Shown: positions 14,001 to 29,000 of the stretch, in pieces | How positions within the stretch are numbered: the first letter of the stretch is position 1 | Layout: each line of letters begins with the position of its first letter | Assembly (NCBI GenBank): GCA_914767715.1 | Contig: OU612075.1 | Location: 18,722,001 to 18,786,000 of the forward strand | Direction of reading: 5' to 3' | DNA length: 64,000 nucleotides | From: Membranipora membranacea | Lineage: Eukaryota > Bryozoa > Gymnolaemata > Cheilostomatida > Membraniporidae | The notes under the pieces: model-generated | Seen by the model: the letters and a program-made list of their open reading frames with translations, nothing else | What the model was told of the DNA's origin: nothing | Database searches by the model: none | Program-made: the position numbers and the translations under genes

Positions 14001-17000
14001 CCACTATGAAGTATGTAGTGGGCCCATACGTGAGTTGATAACCCAGAGGAAAGTATGAGAATGGACGTTAGTTATTTTTGTTCAGATTTGAGCTTTCATG
14101 TTTTGGAAGTAGGGGGTAAACCCTATCAGGCTTAGTGTATTGGGCTCGCAGCTCAGAATTTCACTTTGGTTTTCTCTTGCCAACAGCAATGACTATATAT
14201 CATTGTCGGACGGACGACTTTGGGGAGGAGAGAGTCATATTCATAATCCGATGGAGATGGCTGATAAAATATCACCACATTAAATCTCACATTTGAAAGC
14301 TTTATGGCTTTTTAATAAAGAATGGCGCTTTAATTGGAAAATCGAATTATTGGTTAGATAATGACAGTTTATGGAAGTTTAAATTTTGATTGATACGTTG
14401 GAGGTTTCTCTTTTTTACAGCCAAACATCATATTCACAACAACATCAACTCTTCAGAGGCAAAAAACTAATAGGTTTTCATAGCAAATTTATAGTTCAGC
14501 AGGTTTTTCAAGTCTTTAACTTGTTATTACATCACCTAGTTTCTTTTACATCTACAGCCCATTGGAATGCAATAATTGTATTCAAAAATCATATAAAATG
14601 CTTTTATTGCTAAAAATTAATCAATTTTATGGGGGATAACGCTTGGTTTAGTAGTTCTAACCTCTTGAAAAGTCAGGTGAAATCGGCTATCAGATTTGCA
14701 AATAAATAAACCACTACATTTCATGTGTCTGTGTACCTCCTTTTTTCAAAGGGGTCATATTTGGGCTTTGTTCCAAAACAGCAAATGTCAGCAACCACCA
14801 ATTTATAGAAGTGAGCCAATCAGATCATAATTATAGAAATTAGCCAATCAGATCATCACTCACCTGCATCAGAAGCATGAACTGAAAACTCAAATCTTGG
14901 AGTTGTCTCCCGATCAATAGCAGTCTTCACATAGATTTTGCCTGTTGTAGCATCAACTCTGAACGCTGTGACATCATCGGGCAGGGAGTATGTCAGACGC
15001 GCATTAGGACCCTGGTCATCATCGGCGGCGTTAACCTGTCCGATCTACAAAACAACATAAATACACCAGATGTTATCACTTTCAATCTAAGATCTGGATT
15101 ATAGTGTATAATTTAGAGGAGGTCAGGATTATGCAAGTAGTGTCTGTTAACCGAACTATGACAGTCAATTTAACCACAACTAGTCATAATCAGGTTGTTG
15201 AAACATTTCTTCTCCACTCTTGGAGACATTAAAATTAAACCATCATCTGTTATTATCCTACCTCCTGCCCAGTGAAAGCCCCTTCTTGTACAGTCATCGG
15301 GAAAACATTCTCATTGAATTTAGGAATGTTATCGTTCTCATCAACAATATTAATCTGTACAGTACATTCAGCGCTTCGGGGTTGTGCTCCCCCATCCTGT
15401 GCAACGATGTGTAGAGTATATGGAAGTCTTCTTTCAAACTGTTCAAAGGAGATCTCATTGTACAGCTTTCCGGTGCTAGGAAATATACCTGAAAATAACA
15501 AAATAGCACGCTTGTCAAGAACATCACATGAGCTGTCAAGCACCTTTCTACACTTCCTTTAAATTTCTCCAATGCGACAATTTCAATACAGACAGAATGT
15601 CAATATTTTATTTAAAATTAAATGCTTGCTCATTCACAAAGTAAACAGGCAGCATTGTTCAGGTGCTGCCAATCTTAAGTGGAGAAGGGACAATTTCCTT
15701 AGAGGTACAAGATTGACTGTCTGGGTGTTACGCAGAGTACAGATGCTTTGACGACAGCTTCGGCTGGTCTATGCAACCTGCTCATTCAACCCAAACTCAG
15801 GAACTAGACAAAAATCCACATCGGCGAGCTATCCGGCAGGCAATCAGTCAGCATCAGGTGATTAAACCCTTCATTAATCATAGAAGGGTATCACGTAACT
15901 GTGATGTAACCTCACAATTATATTTGATAGTGAAGTTCAGCTAGGTGTCTGTGTAAGATATCACACAATGATTGTAACGAGTCATAAAATTCTCACACCT
16001 CCCGAGTGGTGTTCTGTCAAATTATCAGTTTGGCCATCACAGATGCGATGAGAGGGAGAAAGAGTTCATTGGATGATGATGTTGCTGACCTACGATCCTA
16101 ACGGAGTTTGAGCTAATGTTGTGGTGCTAATCGACTAAGAGGGTTCATCAGGGTTTCATTTTGATGATGGAAGTTGAGGCAGCACTAAGGTGCTTTTCTG
16201 TCATGAGGGAAAGGTACTTTTAGATTAGAAGAAAGAAAATGATTTGTTGGATTTTGGATGTTTTCAGAGTAGTATCATAAGTTAGTAAAAACAAGTTTTC
16301 CCCCAAGAACACATCCTTACCAAACTCAGTCTGATTCTCCTTGATGTGGTAGTAGATCTTGCTGTTCTGACCAGAGTCAGCATCAGAAGCGAATACCGCC
16401 CCAAACTCAGTGATAGCATTAGCCTGCTCACTTAGCCTCAGATTGTACGTAGTCTGGTTGAAGATGGGGGAGTTATCGTTGACGTCCTGTACCATTACAG
16501 TGATGTCCAGGGTATTGGTCTGTTTAGGTGTGCCATCATCGTAAGCCTCAACTCTTAGAGTGTATGAAGATTTTGTCTCATAATCCAGAGTTTTCTGTAA
16601 AGAGATCCATAATTGAGGAGACATTGAGGGACGCCATTGTGTACACCGATGACTAAGATGGATGAGTTTTACAGACAAGTTAAAAATTAAAAAAAAAAAA
16701 ACTTCCATATGACGAAATTGTAGTTTCTATTTTCAGACCTACACACTATTTACTAGCGCATTAACTGTATTTGATATTTATTTTGCTCAATGAGTTTTCA
16801 GTAAAGAATCATAGTCAACACAATGATTCACTCCTTTTTAGAATACACATTGTTTAACTCATTGTCAAATATATTGTTGAAACACATCATTGTTAATCTG
16901 ATTGTCTAACTTGAGGTTAAGTACTTTGTTAATCTCATTGACCAACTTATGGTTTAACTTCTTATTGTTAATCTCTAAGTTAAACTCAGTTCCTAACATA

Positions 17001-20000
17001 TCATTAATCTCATTTGTATACTCTGTTACCTGTAGACTGAGAGCTCCAGTATTAGGGTTAATCTGGAACATTTGTTGTGTATTTTGAGTGAGCTGGTATC
17101 TGACTCTGCCATTAGACCCGGAGTCGTCGTCCTCGGCGTGTACAGTATACAGGGTAGTGTTAGTCCCTGTATTCTCTGCCAGAGGAAGCAGTGTCAGCGA
17201 GGAGGTAAACTCGGGCTTGTTGTCGTTAACATCATTGATACTGATGTTCACCTGAAACAAAACATAGATGTGTTATCAAAATCTGACATTAGGTGAGTCA
17301 ATGTACTTGACAGTGGTTTGTGGCTAGTATCTATGCTACGATCCCGCCTACTCTGTTTTGTTGGTTACAGATGCACAGTCTATATAGTTTATTCAACTTT
17401 GTGTGTCCAAAAATTGAACGAGGCGATCATACATACATGGAAAATCTAACTGCTTCCTATAAATTTTTTACATGGCACTGATAATTTTCAAAGAAGGATG
17501 AGTGGCCATCTTTAACCTGTAGTGCCAAGTTACCTGGTAGGTAGGTGTAACTGAGACACATCAATAGCGTAGGCCCTAAATCTCGGAAATGGCCTCGGTA
17601 CAAACAAGAAATGTACTGGGAGAACTCAATTTAAATATGAATGTTTTCACAAATATTACATATGCCACCACTTCAAATTGAGTACCAATCATCGTTTAGA
17701 CCACCTAAAATGTACATAAATCCATCTTAAAATCATTAAGACACCTCTAGACTTCGGAAAGATCAGGTTCACGCCCAGAGCGAACAGTGCAGTGAATGAC
17801 ATGACTTTCACTATTTATTAGGCCCATCCTACACCAAGTTTGGTATATTTGCCTGCATTCGGAGTTGCTCCTGATCCACTGGTCACGCTTCAGGCCATTG
17901 AAAGGGAGCAACTGGAATGCAGGCAATTGGATTAAACTTGATCTAGGCCCGTCCAACACCTTAAAATCAATTCTGTCCAAGTTGAGTAGTACAGATCACT
18001 TGGGCTGTATGCTAACCACTGTCAGCCTCAACGCTGTCTGTTTGCACATACTGAATCTCGGTAAGCTCAATAAAACTCAACAATAAAGGAAGCCTTTTTA
18101 GTGAGTTGTCTGTCTGCGTTTAGGTGCCAAATTTGTGTCAGCAACTCAGGACTTTGTTTATCTGTATTTTCACATGAATGTATGAGTTGTTGATGCCTCT
18201 CCTAGCATCAGAAAACTCAATACAAATGTAGAAGCCATATTTTGTAAAACTGGACACCTCACAGCTATTTGGGATTTACTGAAATCTCCTTAGAATTCCT
18301 CTTCTACAACTATGAACCCGAATTGCCCCTCATACTGATTACAATCTAACATCTGACAATCTGACAAATGATACCCTGAGCAAGGTCAACCTCGGGTTCT
18401 TGGAGCAGAAAATAATTTCCGGGAGCATACTTTCTATATACTATCCCTTGAGCTTGTGGCAAACAGTAATTTATCGTACCTGAGCATTGCTGATGATTCC
18501 GTTTTTCTCAGCCCTCATGTTGAGTATGATGAAGGCGTATCTTTCCCTGTCAGCTCTTATAGTTGTTGTTTTGATGATTCCGTTCGAGGACCCAACAGTA
18601 AAATACCCAAAGGGATCTCCTGATGTGATAGCATAACTAATACCATCGGATGAACCTGAAAAAGATATCACAACAAAAATTTTGGTGACTGAAAAGAGAA
18701 TATTGGTGTCTCATTCTCAGTGTGATTATGTTTTAGATGTCTCCTTTCCAATGTCTGCTATTACTGATTTGAGACAATAATAGAAGATTTGCTCTATTAG
18801 CAGTCAAACTTTTAGCATCTATTGCCAGGATACGGCATAATTTTCAATTTATTTGCATTCCTTGTGCATTATTTAGTTTCAGCCTTGGCCGTTGAATTAA
18901 TCACATATTCCAGCGATTGTAAAAATGTCGAAATGGGGGTCAAAAAGATTCACATTTTGTTATTTCAAAACTTGTGCAGCCTTGATTTGAACTCATTTAT
19001 TAGTTCATTTATCAACAATTTGATGAGCGTAGCACACATTACGGATGTAGCCAGCACTGCATGTGGGCGACTTTGGGATTGGTGAACCTCTAAACTAAAC
19101 AATAAAACAGACCTCAATTTATTCTCTAAAAATCATATTATCACAGTGTAAGGATATATCCTACTCTGTGATATTATGTTACTCTAACCCACCTTGAGAC
19201 AAAGCCTGTACAGTGCCCACGTTCACGTTGTTGCCTGAGTTCTCAGTGACAGAGAACTGATAGAGCGACTCAGTAAACAGGGGTGCCTGAGTAGAGTCCC
19301 GCACCAAAACGATGGTCACATTAGCTGGAGTTAGAGAAGGAGACCCCAGACCATCAGCAGCAGTGATGAGCAGCTCAAAGCTATCCGGTGGTGACTGGGG
19401 TAGTGCCTGCTTCAGTTTTACAGCACCTGCAGATTAGAAACCAAAACTGTCAAATCTGATGGGAAACAGGCAAGCAAGAGACAGATGTCCGGAATAGAAG
19501 GTGAGATAATTGTGCCTGCCAGCCAGGGACCATAGACACATTATCTCCTGTCTCGGATACAACTGGATATTATGCGGACATTATAATCTGGCTAGGTGTC
19601 CAAGGCACATAGTTTGGCTAGTGTTTACTAATCAGAGTCTCCATGGACATACTTGTGTAACTAGGCAAGCATATCACCTGTACATAATCACGATCATCAA
19701 CTCATACGAGGCTGAATTCATCCCAAGAGAAGAGAATAAATTATTGTCCCAGCTCAATTTTGATATCCATATATGTTCGAGCATTTATCAAATTCACTGC
19801 ATTTACAAATGTACGGGAGTACAACATGAATCTTGTTGAAGAGAACTGATGTAGAAATATGGCAAGCAACCACTAAGAAATTATTTTTTATGTTTGAGAA
19901 ACCAACCTGACACAACTCCCACGTTAAAGTACTCGCTGCCGCTTCCTCCTGTGATAGAGTAAGTCACATTACCCATCATGCCGCTGTCGTCGTCAGTGGC

Positions 20001-23000
20001 CTTGACCACTACTATGACATCGCCGACACTACTGTCGAGTCTTACGTTACCAGCGTATGAGTCGGGGTAGAATATTGGCTGGTTATCGTTAGCATCGCTT
20101 ACCGTCACCTTGAGATTCACGGACGCTATCTGACCACCTGCAAGAGAAAACAAAAAAAAGGATTATGGGATTGCTACAAGCTGAAATAATGGCTTCAATT
20201 AAGGAACAGAGAGGGTCAACTACCGATATTTAGCCGCACAGGTGTAGAATGTTTTGAGGGTAGGGCGGGTCGCTGAGGACGCAATAGTTTTGGGAGAATG
20301 TCCAGATAACCATACATTATGTCCAGGTCCAGGTTTATCCACATGCATAAATTCAAAAGTAACATTACTGACTACTCAGTCTATACGACTGACACCAATT
20401 TTCCAATAATTCAGACCATTCACCTAGACCTGGGAGGTAGACTTGTACATTGCGTGAGGTCCTCGCTGATATACACACAAATAAATCAATCAAGCTCCAC
20501 ATTTCATTTCTAATTTTATAAATTTAAGTTTTAATATTGTGCCATTAACAGTCCATTCAGGAGAGTCTATGCTCTATGATGTATTACTTGATTCAATTTC
20601 GATTCCGTCAGTGAGGTTAGAAATAGCGATTTAGTTTAAATCGAATTAATATACCACTGTCAGTTTTCAATCTCATCAATAACATAGCAATACATTATTT
20701 GGTAAACAACTCCTCTAAAATAGCCACAGGCACTTTCAATTTTCATTCTGAACTTTTGCACAATTTCCAATCAATCATTTCTCCGGTATTTTCACGGGTA
20801 GGATATTTGGGTGGCTCGCCATTGTACAGTGGCATGTGTTGTATGTCAGGTAGAAACTATTTTTCGCGGTTGTTTTTGGTGAGATTAAAAAAGTGTTTCA
20901 TATATTACGACAGATTTGCATAAAGGTATTGTGCCGTTTTTTCGTTCTTGTGGTGATAGGTGTTGGGTTTTTTGTTTTGCTGTTTCTTATTACAGAAACA
21001 ATTTGTATTTAAGTTTCCCATGCCACCCAGAGTCATTACCTAATTATGGTGTATTAGGCACAAATAAAAGATACAGTGTCCCCAGTTGGAAAAGAAATCA
21101 GCGTTTGTCCAATTTAACAGCCCTGCACCGATTCCACAAAAACCTATTTGTGAATTGAAAAGCTGAAATGTTGACATTAAAAACAAGATGCCATGCGTAT
21201 TTGTAAGATATTGAAATAAATTGGCGAAGTAATGTGATATGAAAACACAAGACTGTTTACATCACTTTTAATATTTGACGAGCATTTCGATACTGGATAG
21301 CGCGGGTGAGAAGAAAAATTTCAATCAAAAGCTTCAATCTGCTATAAGTTGACCAATGACTATTTAGTATCTTTGAGTTGGCTATTTGTAAAGGGGAGCC
21401 ACAAAACAAAATCATCCTTTTCACTATTTTTTATATCCTTTTAGAGTCACAACGACACTGGTAACCAGAATAGGTTAAATTTTGGTTGGTAAATAACCAA
21501 AGGGCATAAACATGGTTGACATTAAGTGTTAAACAATAAGCTCATTAAAGTTCACTTATTTCACTCAGTTTGGATTAGCCCTGACCCATAATGTAATTGT
21601 GAACTAGCTGGCAACATTTTTTTCTGAATAACCTTTTCGGACTTTGGCTGGCTATTGGACATCTCGAAGTCGTAAATCATTCTTATGAACATAAACATCA
21701 ATGATTCCTCACTAACCAGGTGTATAAATGTATGATAAAGTGAGTTTTGTTAAGTGACTTTCTCACACAGAGCTCACCAGAGCCAGTGAGCCAGTGAGCC
21801 AGTGAGCCAGTGAGCCAGTGAGCCAGTGAGCCAGTGAGCCAGTGACAGTTGGGGAGATGACAGGTAAATTAACAACATGGCAGGTGATCATTCCCGTTTG
21901 TCTATCGTGATAAATCACCGCCTAGTACAGGGGAACCAAGAGTTGAGTAAGTGAAGTTTCTGGCGCCTATACAGTGAAACCCTCATTAACTGTTCTGAGT
22001 ATGACCATTAATACACGAGGTCTACAGTGTGTTTGCACATAGTATTACAATACCCTTCGGGCTCTCCGACAAATGTAGCCGGCAACGAGGGGCATCGGTT
22101 AAGGGTCATTTCCCCCGGCATAGGCCACACAGATATAGGAACCTGTGTTAAGAAACTAGAACTATAGCAAATCAAAACTTAAAGAATAGAGTTTGACATG
22201 TTATAATTACCTCTGTCTACAGCCATCACAGGGAACTCGTGTAGTTTCTTTGTCTCGTAATCCAGTTTTCTCTTAAGGGAGATAACTCCAGAATCTTGAT
22301 TAATCTGGAATTCGACAGGTGGAGTGACTCCTCCGGCTGAGAGAGAGTACTGAATAAGAGAGTTAGTGCCGCAGTCGTTGTCTGTGGCTGTAACCTGTAA
22401 AAATAGACATAGAAATTGGTGAATATATGAACGTGAATTTCAAAAGTTATTGGTAATTACATTCCACTCCAATCAACTCAAAAGAGGTCTCAAAGGAGGG
22501 ATCCTAATCAGGGCGTAACTCAAGAATTGACCATCACTACGTCATTTGTAGCAACTTACAATGGATACTAATTCATTATCTGGTCAAGCTTTAGACACTC
22601 TGGGTTGTTATTTTTTTCTAAAACCTAACCTGCTCCCCACATCAAAGCTCACAATTCATGACTACATTATAATATGGCTATGCTCACAATTACTAATAAC
22701 TTTGTATATCTGATACATTCATCAGGGGTTTAGTAGTTGTGACAATATGGTTGATGACAGGCCGTCAGGCTACAAGCTCTGTACCCCTAGGGGCTCCTTA
22801 TGAACTTCCTGGATATAAATGTAATCCTAGTAACTGTATTATATTCATACCAACATACAACGGAAATCGCATAATCTGCCCTCTATGTATGCGTTTCTAT
22901 ACTCGTGTAAATGATAGATTGGGGGCAGAGAAGATTGATAATGATGGGATGGGATGAAAAATGAGATGTAAGTTGAGACCAGGCCAGAATATGAAGAAGA

Positions 23001-26000
23001 CATAATGGCTGGTGAGTAATGAGTCGTAGCCTCACAGTGAGTAAGGAGACAGGTTGTCTCACTACCCTAACCAAAGACTTAATTTACTTTTACCCTAACA
23101 CTGTGTGAACAAAGTGGTTGGAGATTCACCAGGAAATTACCTCTCATGGTTTTATCAATCTCGCTGGCTTCCTTATTACATTTTTGAATCTGAAAACCTG
23201 AATAGAGACATCAAGTTATATGCCGTAGATTCCTCTTTTTGACAGCCGGCTTCCATGAGTAGAATAAGGTTCAAGTTATACACAGGTTGTTGACCACTCT
23301 CTCCTGTGAAAGCCGGCTTCCATGAGTAAAATTCAGTTCCAGCTTCGATAAACAGAACTGAAAAAAATCCAGTGGATACACTGTGGCAGGTGTAAGCCTG
23401 AATTCAACGCTGCTAGGGGCAGAGAAAGATTGCTATTGATACTGCGGACAGCTATACACTTAATACATCTCCTCATTCACCCCTGCTTCTCATAACTTTG
23501 ATAGAAAGTTGACTAAGTAGGATAAGGTAAGGTTAGGCCATTACCAGTAGTAGACAGGAGAAGAGACAAGATCATTATTATACAACAGTTCAGTGAGAGT
23601 AATCAGAGAAGATTAATAAATCTCTTGAACCCATCAGCAAGTCTCCAAGGTGATCTCATCTTTCTGCTACATTAAGTTCACCAGGTACCTCACTCTACCT
23701 CGCTACCAGAGGAGCAGAGATCTCAGTCGATAGTCAAGAGTAGGTAATTAAAATTATATCGACTGGTAGCTAGAGGATGACCAAAGCGGTGTGAAAGAAA
23801 GATAAAGTTCATCCTAGAAACTTTTTTTTACTACGAACAACCACTTGACCGAAAATGGGAGCTTGACAGTAAATGGTTACCGTCCTTTGCTCAATGCTTT
23901 ATTTAATGGCTTACAATTTCCCACAACATCCTCCTAATTGCCCCTCAGAGAACAAACTGCTAAGATCTCGTAACTCAGTCGATTGACAAACACTTTAAAC
24001 CAGCAACCCACGACTATCAGAATTTTCACACCCGTCTCCTCGCTAATTACATCTTCTCAACGTACAATTACCAGAAGTAAACTCCGACGTGAAACCAAAG
24101 GGAATCTGATCACAATCAACGGTGATTGATTGTGATGAGGGGAGTCATCGATTCCTCAGACGTACTATCTGTATAATTATCCTGTGTTGACATTTATCTC
24201 ATCAAAAGAAACAGGAATTCTACAAGTTATCTCCCACTGCTTGACGAGCAGAACTCAACCAAATACATAACAACTTAGGGGTAGTACCCAGACAAATACA
24301 AATGGGAGTATGGGGCAAGTCATAGTAAACTAGAAGTATGGGGGCCTTCATATCATTATGTACTCTGCCTTCGACCAATCACCAACAACATAGGGTAGAA
24401 TACTGACCACCTCAATCCATTCAGTTCAGGGCATGGGGCAGGGCATAAGGTTAGTAAACCGGATGATTCTGAATAAATGTGAGACCATTTATCATTTATC
24501 ATTATCAAATTGAAATTCAATCTGGCGAATTGTTGTCCCTTTACAGAATCAGACCATCATCAAATTGGGACAACAGCCAGGATTGGATAATTGGTCAACC
24601 ACCTGCTAAGTCTTGTTGTCAAGACCATGTGACACCTGGAGAAAACCATAAAGAATATTGTTGTGTGGTTTATTAATGTCCTCAATAAAACCAACAAGCT
24701 CATTTACCACCAGATAGCTTTTGGGGAGAAAGTTCCCAGGATGGTTTATAGTAATAGGAGTAGTCAGTTAGATCAGAGCACTTTCTTTCACAGAAGAGCG
24801 GCTCACTTATAGTAATGTTAGTATTATCGGATTAATGTGGAGTGGTTGTAGTGTTTGATGGTGACAGAATTTAACCACAATCTCCTCATTAGCAGGTTTC
24901 CAAACTCATTTAGACCAATTATTGAAGAACTTAATAAAATTATCTTCTTTGAATTTACGATAATGATCATGAAAAACTACAATTTCATGTTTGAAGATCA
25001 TTAAAAACGGCAAGAGATTTTCACTGAGTTGTAGGGATCTTTTGACAACGCTGCCGCATTCACATAAACAAGAAATTGATTCACATTGAGTAAAACCAAG
25101 TTTGACATCATTATTTTGTATTACTGGACATTTTCTGGGGCCTAAAGACTACTAAATACCTGCATGATTTGCATGATGCTTATGAAACACTATCCAATTA
25201 GTCTTCATACAGCCAATTTACATTATAAGTGGGGGCTTGAAAATTTGTCACAAACTCTTCACACGGCTAATTCTCTGTCCTGATGGACCCAGTGTCGGCT
25301 CCATCCACAGTTAAACTGTCAGTCTCAATATGTTTCACTTTACAAAAACATCATAAAATAGGCTACCACTAATGAGAAAAACAATTTGTATATTATGACG
25401 CATTAGTGGCATTTGAATTCGGAGTTATCTTCCCAAAAACATTCTCTCAGTCAGTCATTTTCCATGATGCACATAGCCCTACCTAACATAACATTCACAA
25501 CAATATCAGCAAGCTTGACTTGATCCCAAAGCTAAATTATTGCGGCCTTCTGTTTTGATTAATTATTTTAATGATTCATTAAGCTTTTTCATACATAGAA
25601 TTGCAAATTAGGATTGATTTTAGTCCTTTGTGGCTATGTTTTTACAAGGTAACATTGCACTAAGGTGAATTAACATAATAAGAAATTAATTAAATGTTTA
25701 AATTTAGTTTGGAGCCTTAATTCGTCGCCTCGTGGAAAGATTACCACCTCGGTTCTTGAGTCACAGAAGTGAGCAAGGAGAACCCTGCCCTGAAAAGGTG
25801 ACATATCATCGCCTGCTACTTTTACAGTTATATATTTAACCATACATTTCGTCACAGCCCAAATAGAGCTGCTCTGCCAATGAACTTGTTAAACTTCTAC
25901 TTGCATTCCATGTTATACAGGGCACTGACTATAAAGTTGATACACCTGGACACTTGACATGCATTTCAAAGAAGATGAAAGTTATCATGGACTGATTGCT

Positions 26001-29000
26001 TTTGTGGCTAGTTGATTTGTGTTTAAATGATCCCTTGTCTAGCTTTTGACATTTCTCTTTAGTTTGCCTCAAGGATTATTATAAATAGTTGGGGTATAGG
26101 ATAGGTTAGTGAATAGTGAATAGCATAGACAACTGTTATTTATTGTGGTATGAATAATAAATAGTTTTGCCTTTCAAATATCATCCGATGATAGGCCTAC
26201 TGGATTTCAGTTTGGAGGAAAGAGTTAGATTCCGTAGGGCCTTAATTGAATCACCTTTGAAAATGGATGCACAACTTTGTTCAGTGGCTTAATTTGATAA
26301 AGAAAGCATACCTAACTGATCATGAACATGATATCACAGGTTGGGTTTACTGTTGTGTGGCATTTGTTTGTCGAAAATCAGCATCATGTTGCTTTTACAA
26401 TTTGTAAGTAAAAGAGTGCTGTCAAACGACTCTGATATGAAGTGTTAGGTCAGGTATGACCACAACTCAATCTTATCACTTATAGAGGCTTGAAAATTCA
26501 ATCACCCATAACAGACCTAATAAGAGACATTCATCATTCATGTCCTTGCACGAGATCCTTCACCTACATAGGTCAGTGGAAAAAAGATCGCCAGCAAAGT
26601 TCCAGCAGATCAAAGATGGCCGAACACAACAGTCTCACTAACAACTGATTACAATGAGATCATCTAGGACTTTCTCCCAATATCCCTCTTGGCGACCAAT
26701 GAACTAACTCACTTTCTCAGGGAGCCCATAACTAAAGATTATAAATACAGTCATTGCCATAACTGTAGCCAGACATAAATCTGAACACCAATAATGAGAT
26801 GTGTTATTTTCAATCCCTCTTATTCACAGTTATTTGTTACACTTTTACTTGTTTACGTGTGATGTGGATTAAAGTCGCCAATTATCCAACAGCTTACATC
26901 ACCAAAACAGGTTATTATAGGGATAAGCTTTTAACAGCTCATACTAAAGCTAGTCCTACCTGTTACCTAAAGGATCAGTTGGGAGCTGCCCAGAAGGCAA
27001 TACCAGATCTGACGTCTGTGATCGGAGCGGATTACCCACCGAAGTCTGCGAGAGGGGAGGATTACCCACCGAAGTCTGCGAGAGGGGAGGATTACGAGGG
27101 TATTACATCTGATCTAGCACTGGTACTGATCCATAGAGTCAATACTCAAACACTCGTTAATTATCCAAGCCTGGAAGCCAATCTCTCACATACTCCACAT
27201 CGTGACAAGCTGCTGTCGTGTTACATGAGTTTTATGGCTGGTGCACATTGTCCCAGACGACCATCCCAGATAGCCATCCCAGACAATGTGAACATGAAAA
27301 TGACACAATCCCAGACTGTCTGGATCCATCTGGGACAGTATCTGAAAAGTTCGTAAGCGTCAAACTTTCCCGATGCTGTCCCAGACGGACCAAGACTCAT
27401 TTGGCATCTGGGTGCTATGTGAACCAGTATTTTGGATGATCTGGGATCATTTGGGTCGATCTGGGACTATCTCGGACAATCCTAAACAATGTGAACATCA
27501 TCCCAGCACTATCCCAGACAAAAACCTAACTGCTAGTCTGGGATGTATTTTACAATGTGAACATAAAACTGGGACCATCTGGACAATGTGAACCAGCCAT
27601 TACATTGATTAAGATTACGATTTTTGAAAGTGGTCACAAGTGTCACTAATCTGTCACAAACACGTCAGAAAGCCTGGTTAACCAGGACAGCACTTTTTCT
27701 GAGTTACAGTGCTGGAAAACCTCTCATAAACATAATGTAAAAGATAAGAGGAGTATTATAACAGGGATTGAAACCATAGACCGTAGACTATATGACTGAA
27801 ACCAACATGATCATGACAGCATCACCAACATGATCATGACAGCATCACCAACATGATCATGACAGCATCACCAACATGATCATGACAGCATCACCAACAT
27901 GATCATGACAGCATCGTGTCGTTTGACTTCAAAACAAACTAATGATCTCTTATCAACATCAGTGGTCTCTTGGTTATTGTGTCTACAGAGTTAGAAGATA
28001 TCACTCTGATAAATATCACTATCATGGCTACTGTGTCTATTCATGTTATGCAACACCCTGATTACGTCCAGAGGAGCTGTATGAGCCCATACAACAAGAG
28101 AGACCTGGAGACCACACGCCTTATAGCATATTCCAGGTGTGCTTCCATGGCGTCCCCATCACATTGAACTGTTATTGCCTTGAAACCCAGTCTATGGTCG
28201 GGAAGACTTACTTTAGCATCAAAGAGAATCAAATGATATCATCCACCAGGAGTTAATAAGTAGATTCAGGGTGATCATTAGCAAGATAGGATAACGAACA
28301 TTCTCAATAGAATTAGCAAGAATTCAGTTGTAATTTTGTGATTTCCTAATAATAATACAGCTAATAGCGCCCCAAGACACCTAAATTGGGTGAAATCTGA
28401 ATGAACAAAGTAACACTGTCAAGTTTGTCACCCATCGATTCATGATTCTCCCACATCGCACTAATCAGCCAATTTCTCGAGGATGTTGTACTAGACACTT
28501 GAGTGGGAGGTTAGAGGCAAAACATCACTTTGATACCCGTAACAGTAGTAGAACAGTAGAACAGTATTAGCTTAGGCAGCACAAGCTAATCTAGCTGATT
28601 ATACATGACATAACGTAACACACGCCGTCGATGTGACAAGTCTGTCAATCAATGTCCGATCAGTGATGACTTTGATGACAATGGATCACTTCTGAAGTAT
28701 AAATTAGTCCCTAGATATAAGTCATTAAAAACATGCTACACTTTCCTAAAACATAAACAGCATTTCTATCCAAAATACACAGTCTACTCTTTTTAGCTCT
28801 GGCTGGTTAGTCTGGCCGATTCAAATTTATTTTCAGACACATTTTTTATCCCCATGTTGTATTATTCTAGGCTGATGATTATTCATTGCTGTGGCCGGTG
28901 GTGTTTTGTAAGCTTGAATAATTAAATAGCACTAATTAACAGTTGACATTCCATGCCACTCGGACACGGGTTCATAGGGCAGGGAGGATTGGAATAACAT

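Noticed and set aside
15272-15562. 96-codon plus-strand open stretch
   Set aside because: It is the antisense shadow of Dachsous exon 15.
16865-17029. Extension of Dachsous exon 13 into the open frame beyond its donor
   Set aside because: The extra residues are a degenerate Asn/Leu/Lys repeat; splicing at 17030 joins cleanly to the next cadherin exon.
26799-27356. 185-codon plus-strand open stretch with a repeated DYPPKSARGE peptide in Dachsous intron 8
   Set aside because: The repeated peptide comes from a 30-bp tandem DNA duplication and the last third lies in the MITE. No family resemblance, and it is antisense inside an intron.
27801-27915. CRISPR-like array
   Set aside because: Units are directly adjacent without spacers and the genome is eukaryotic.
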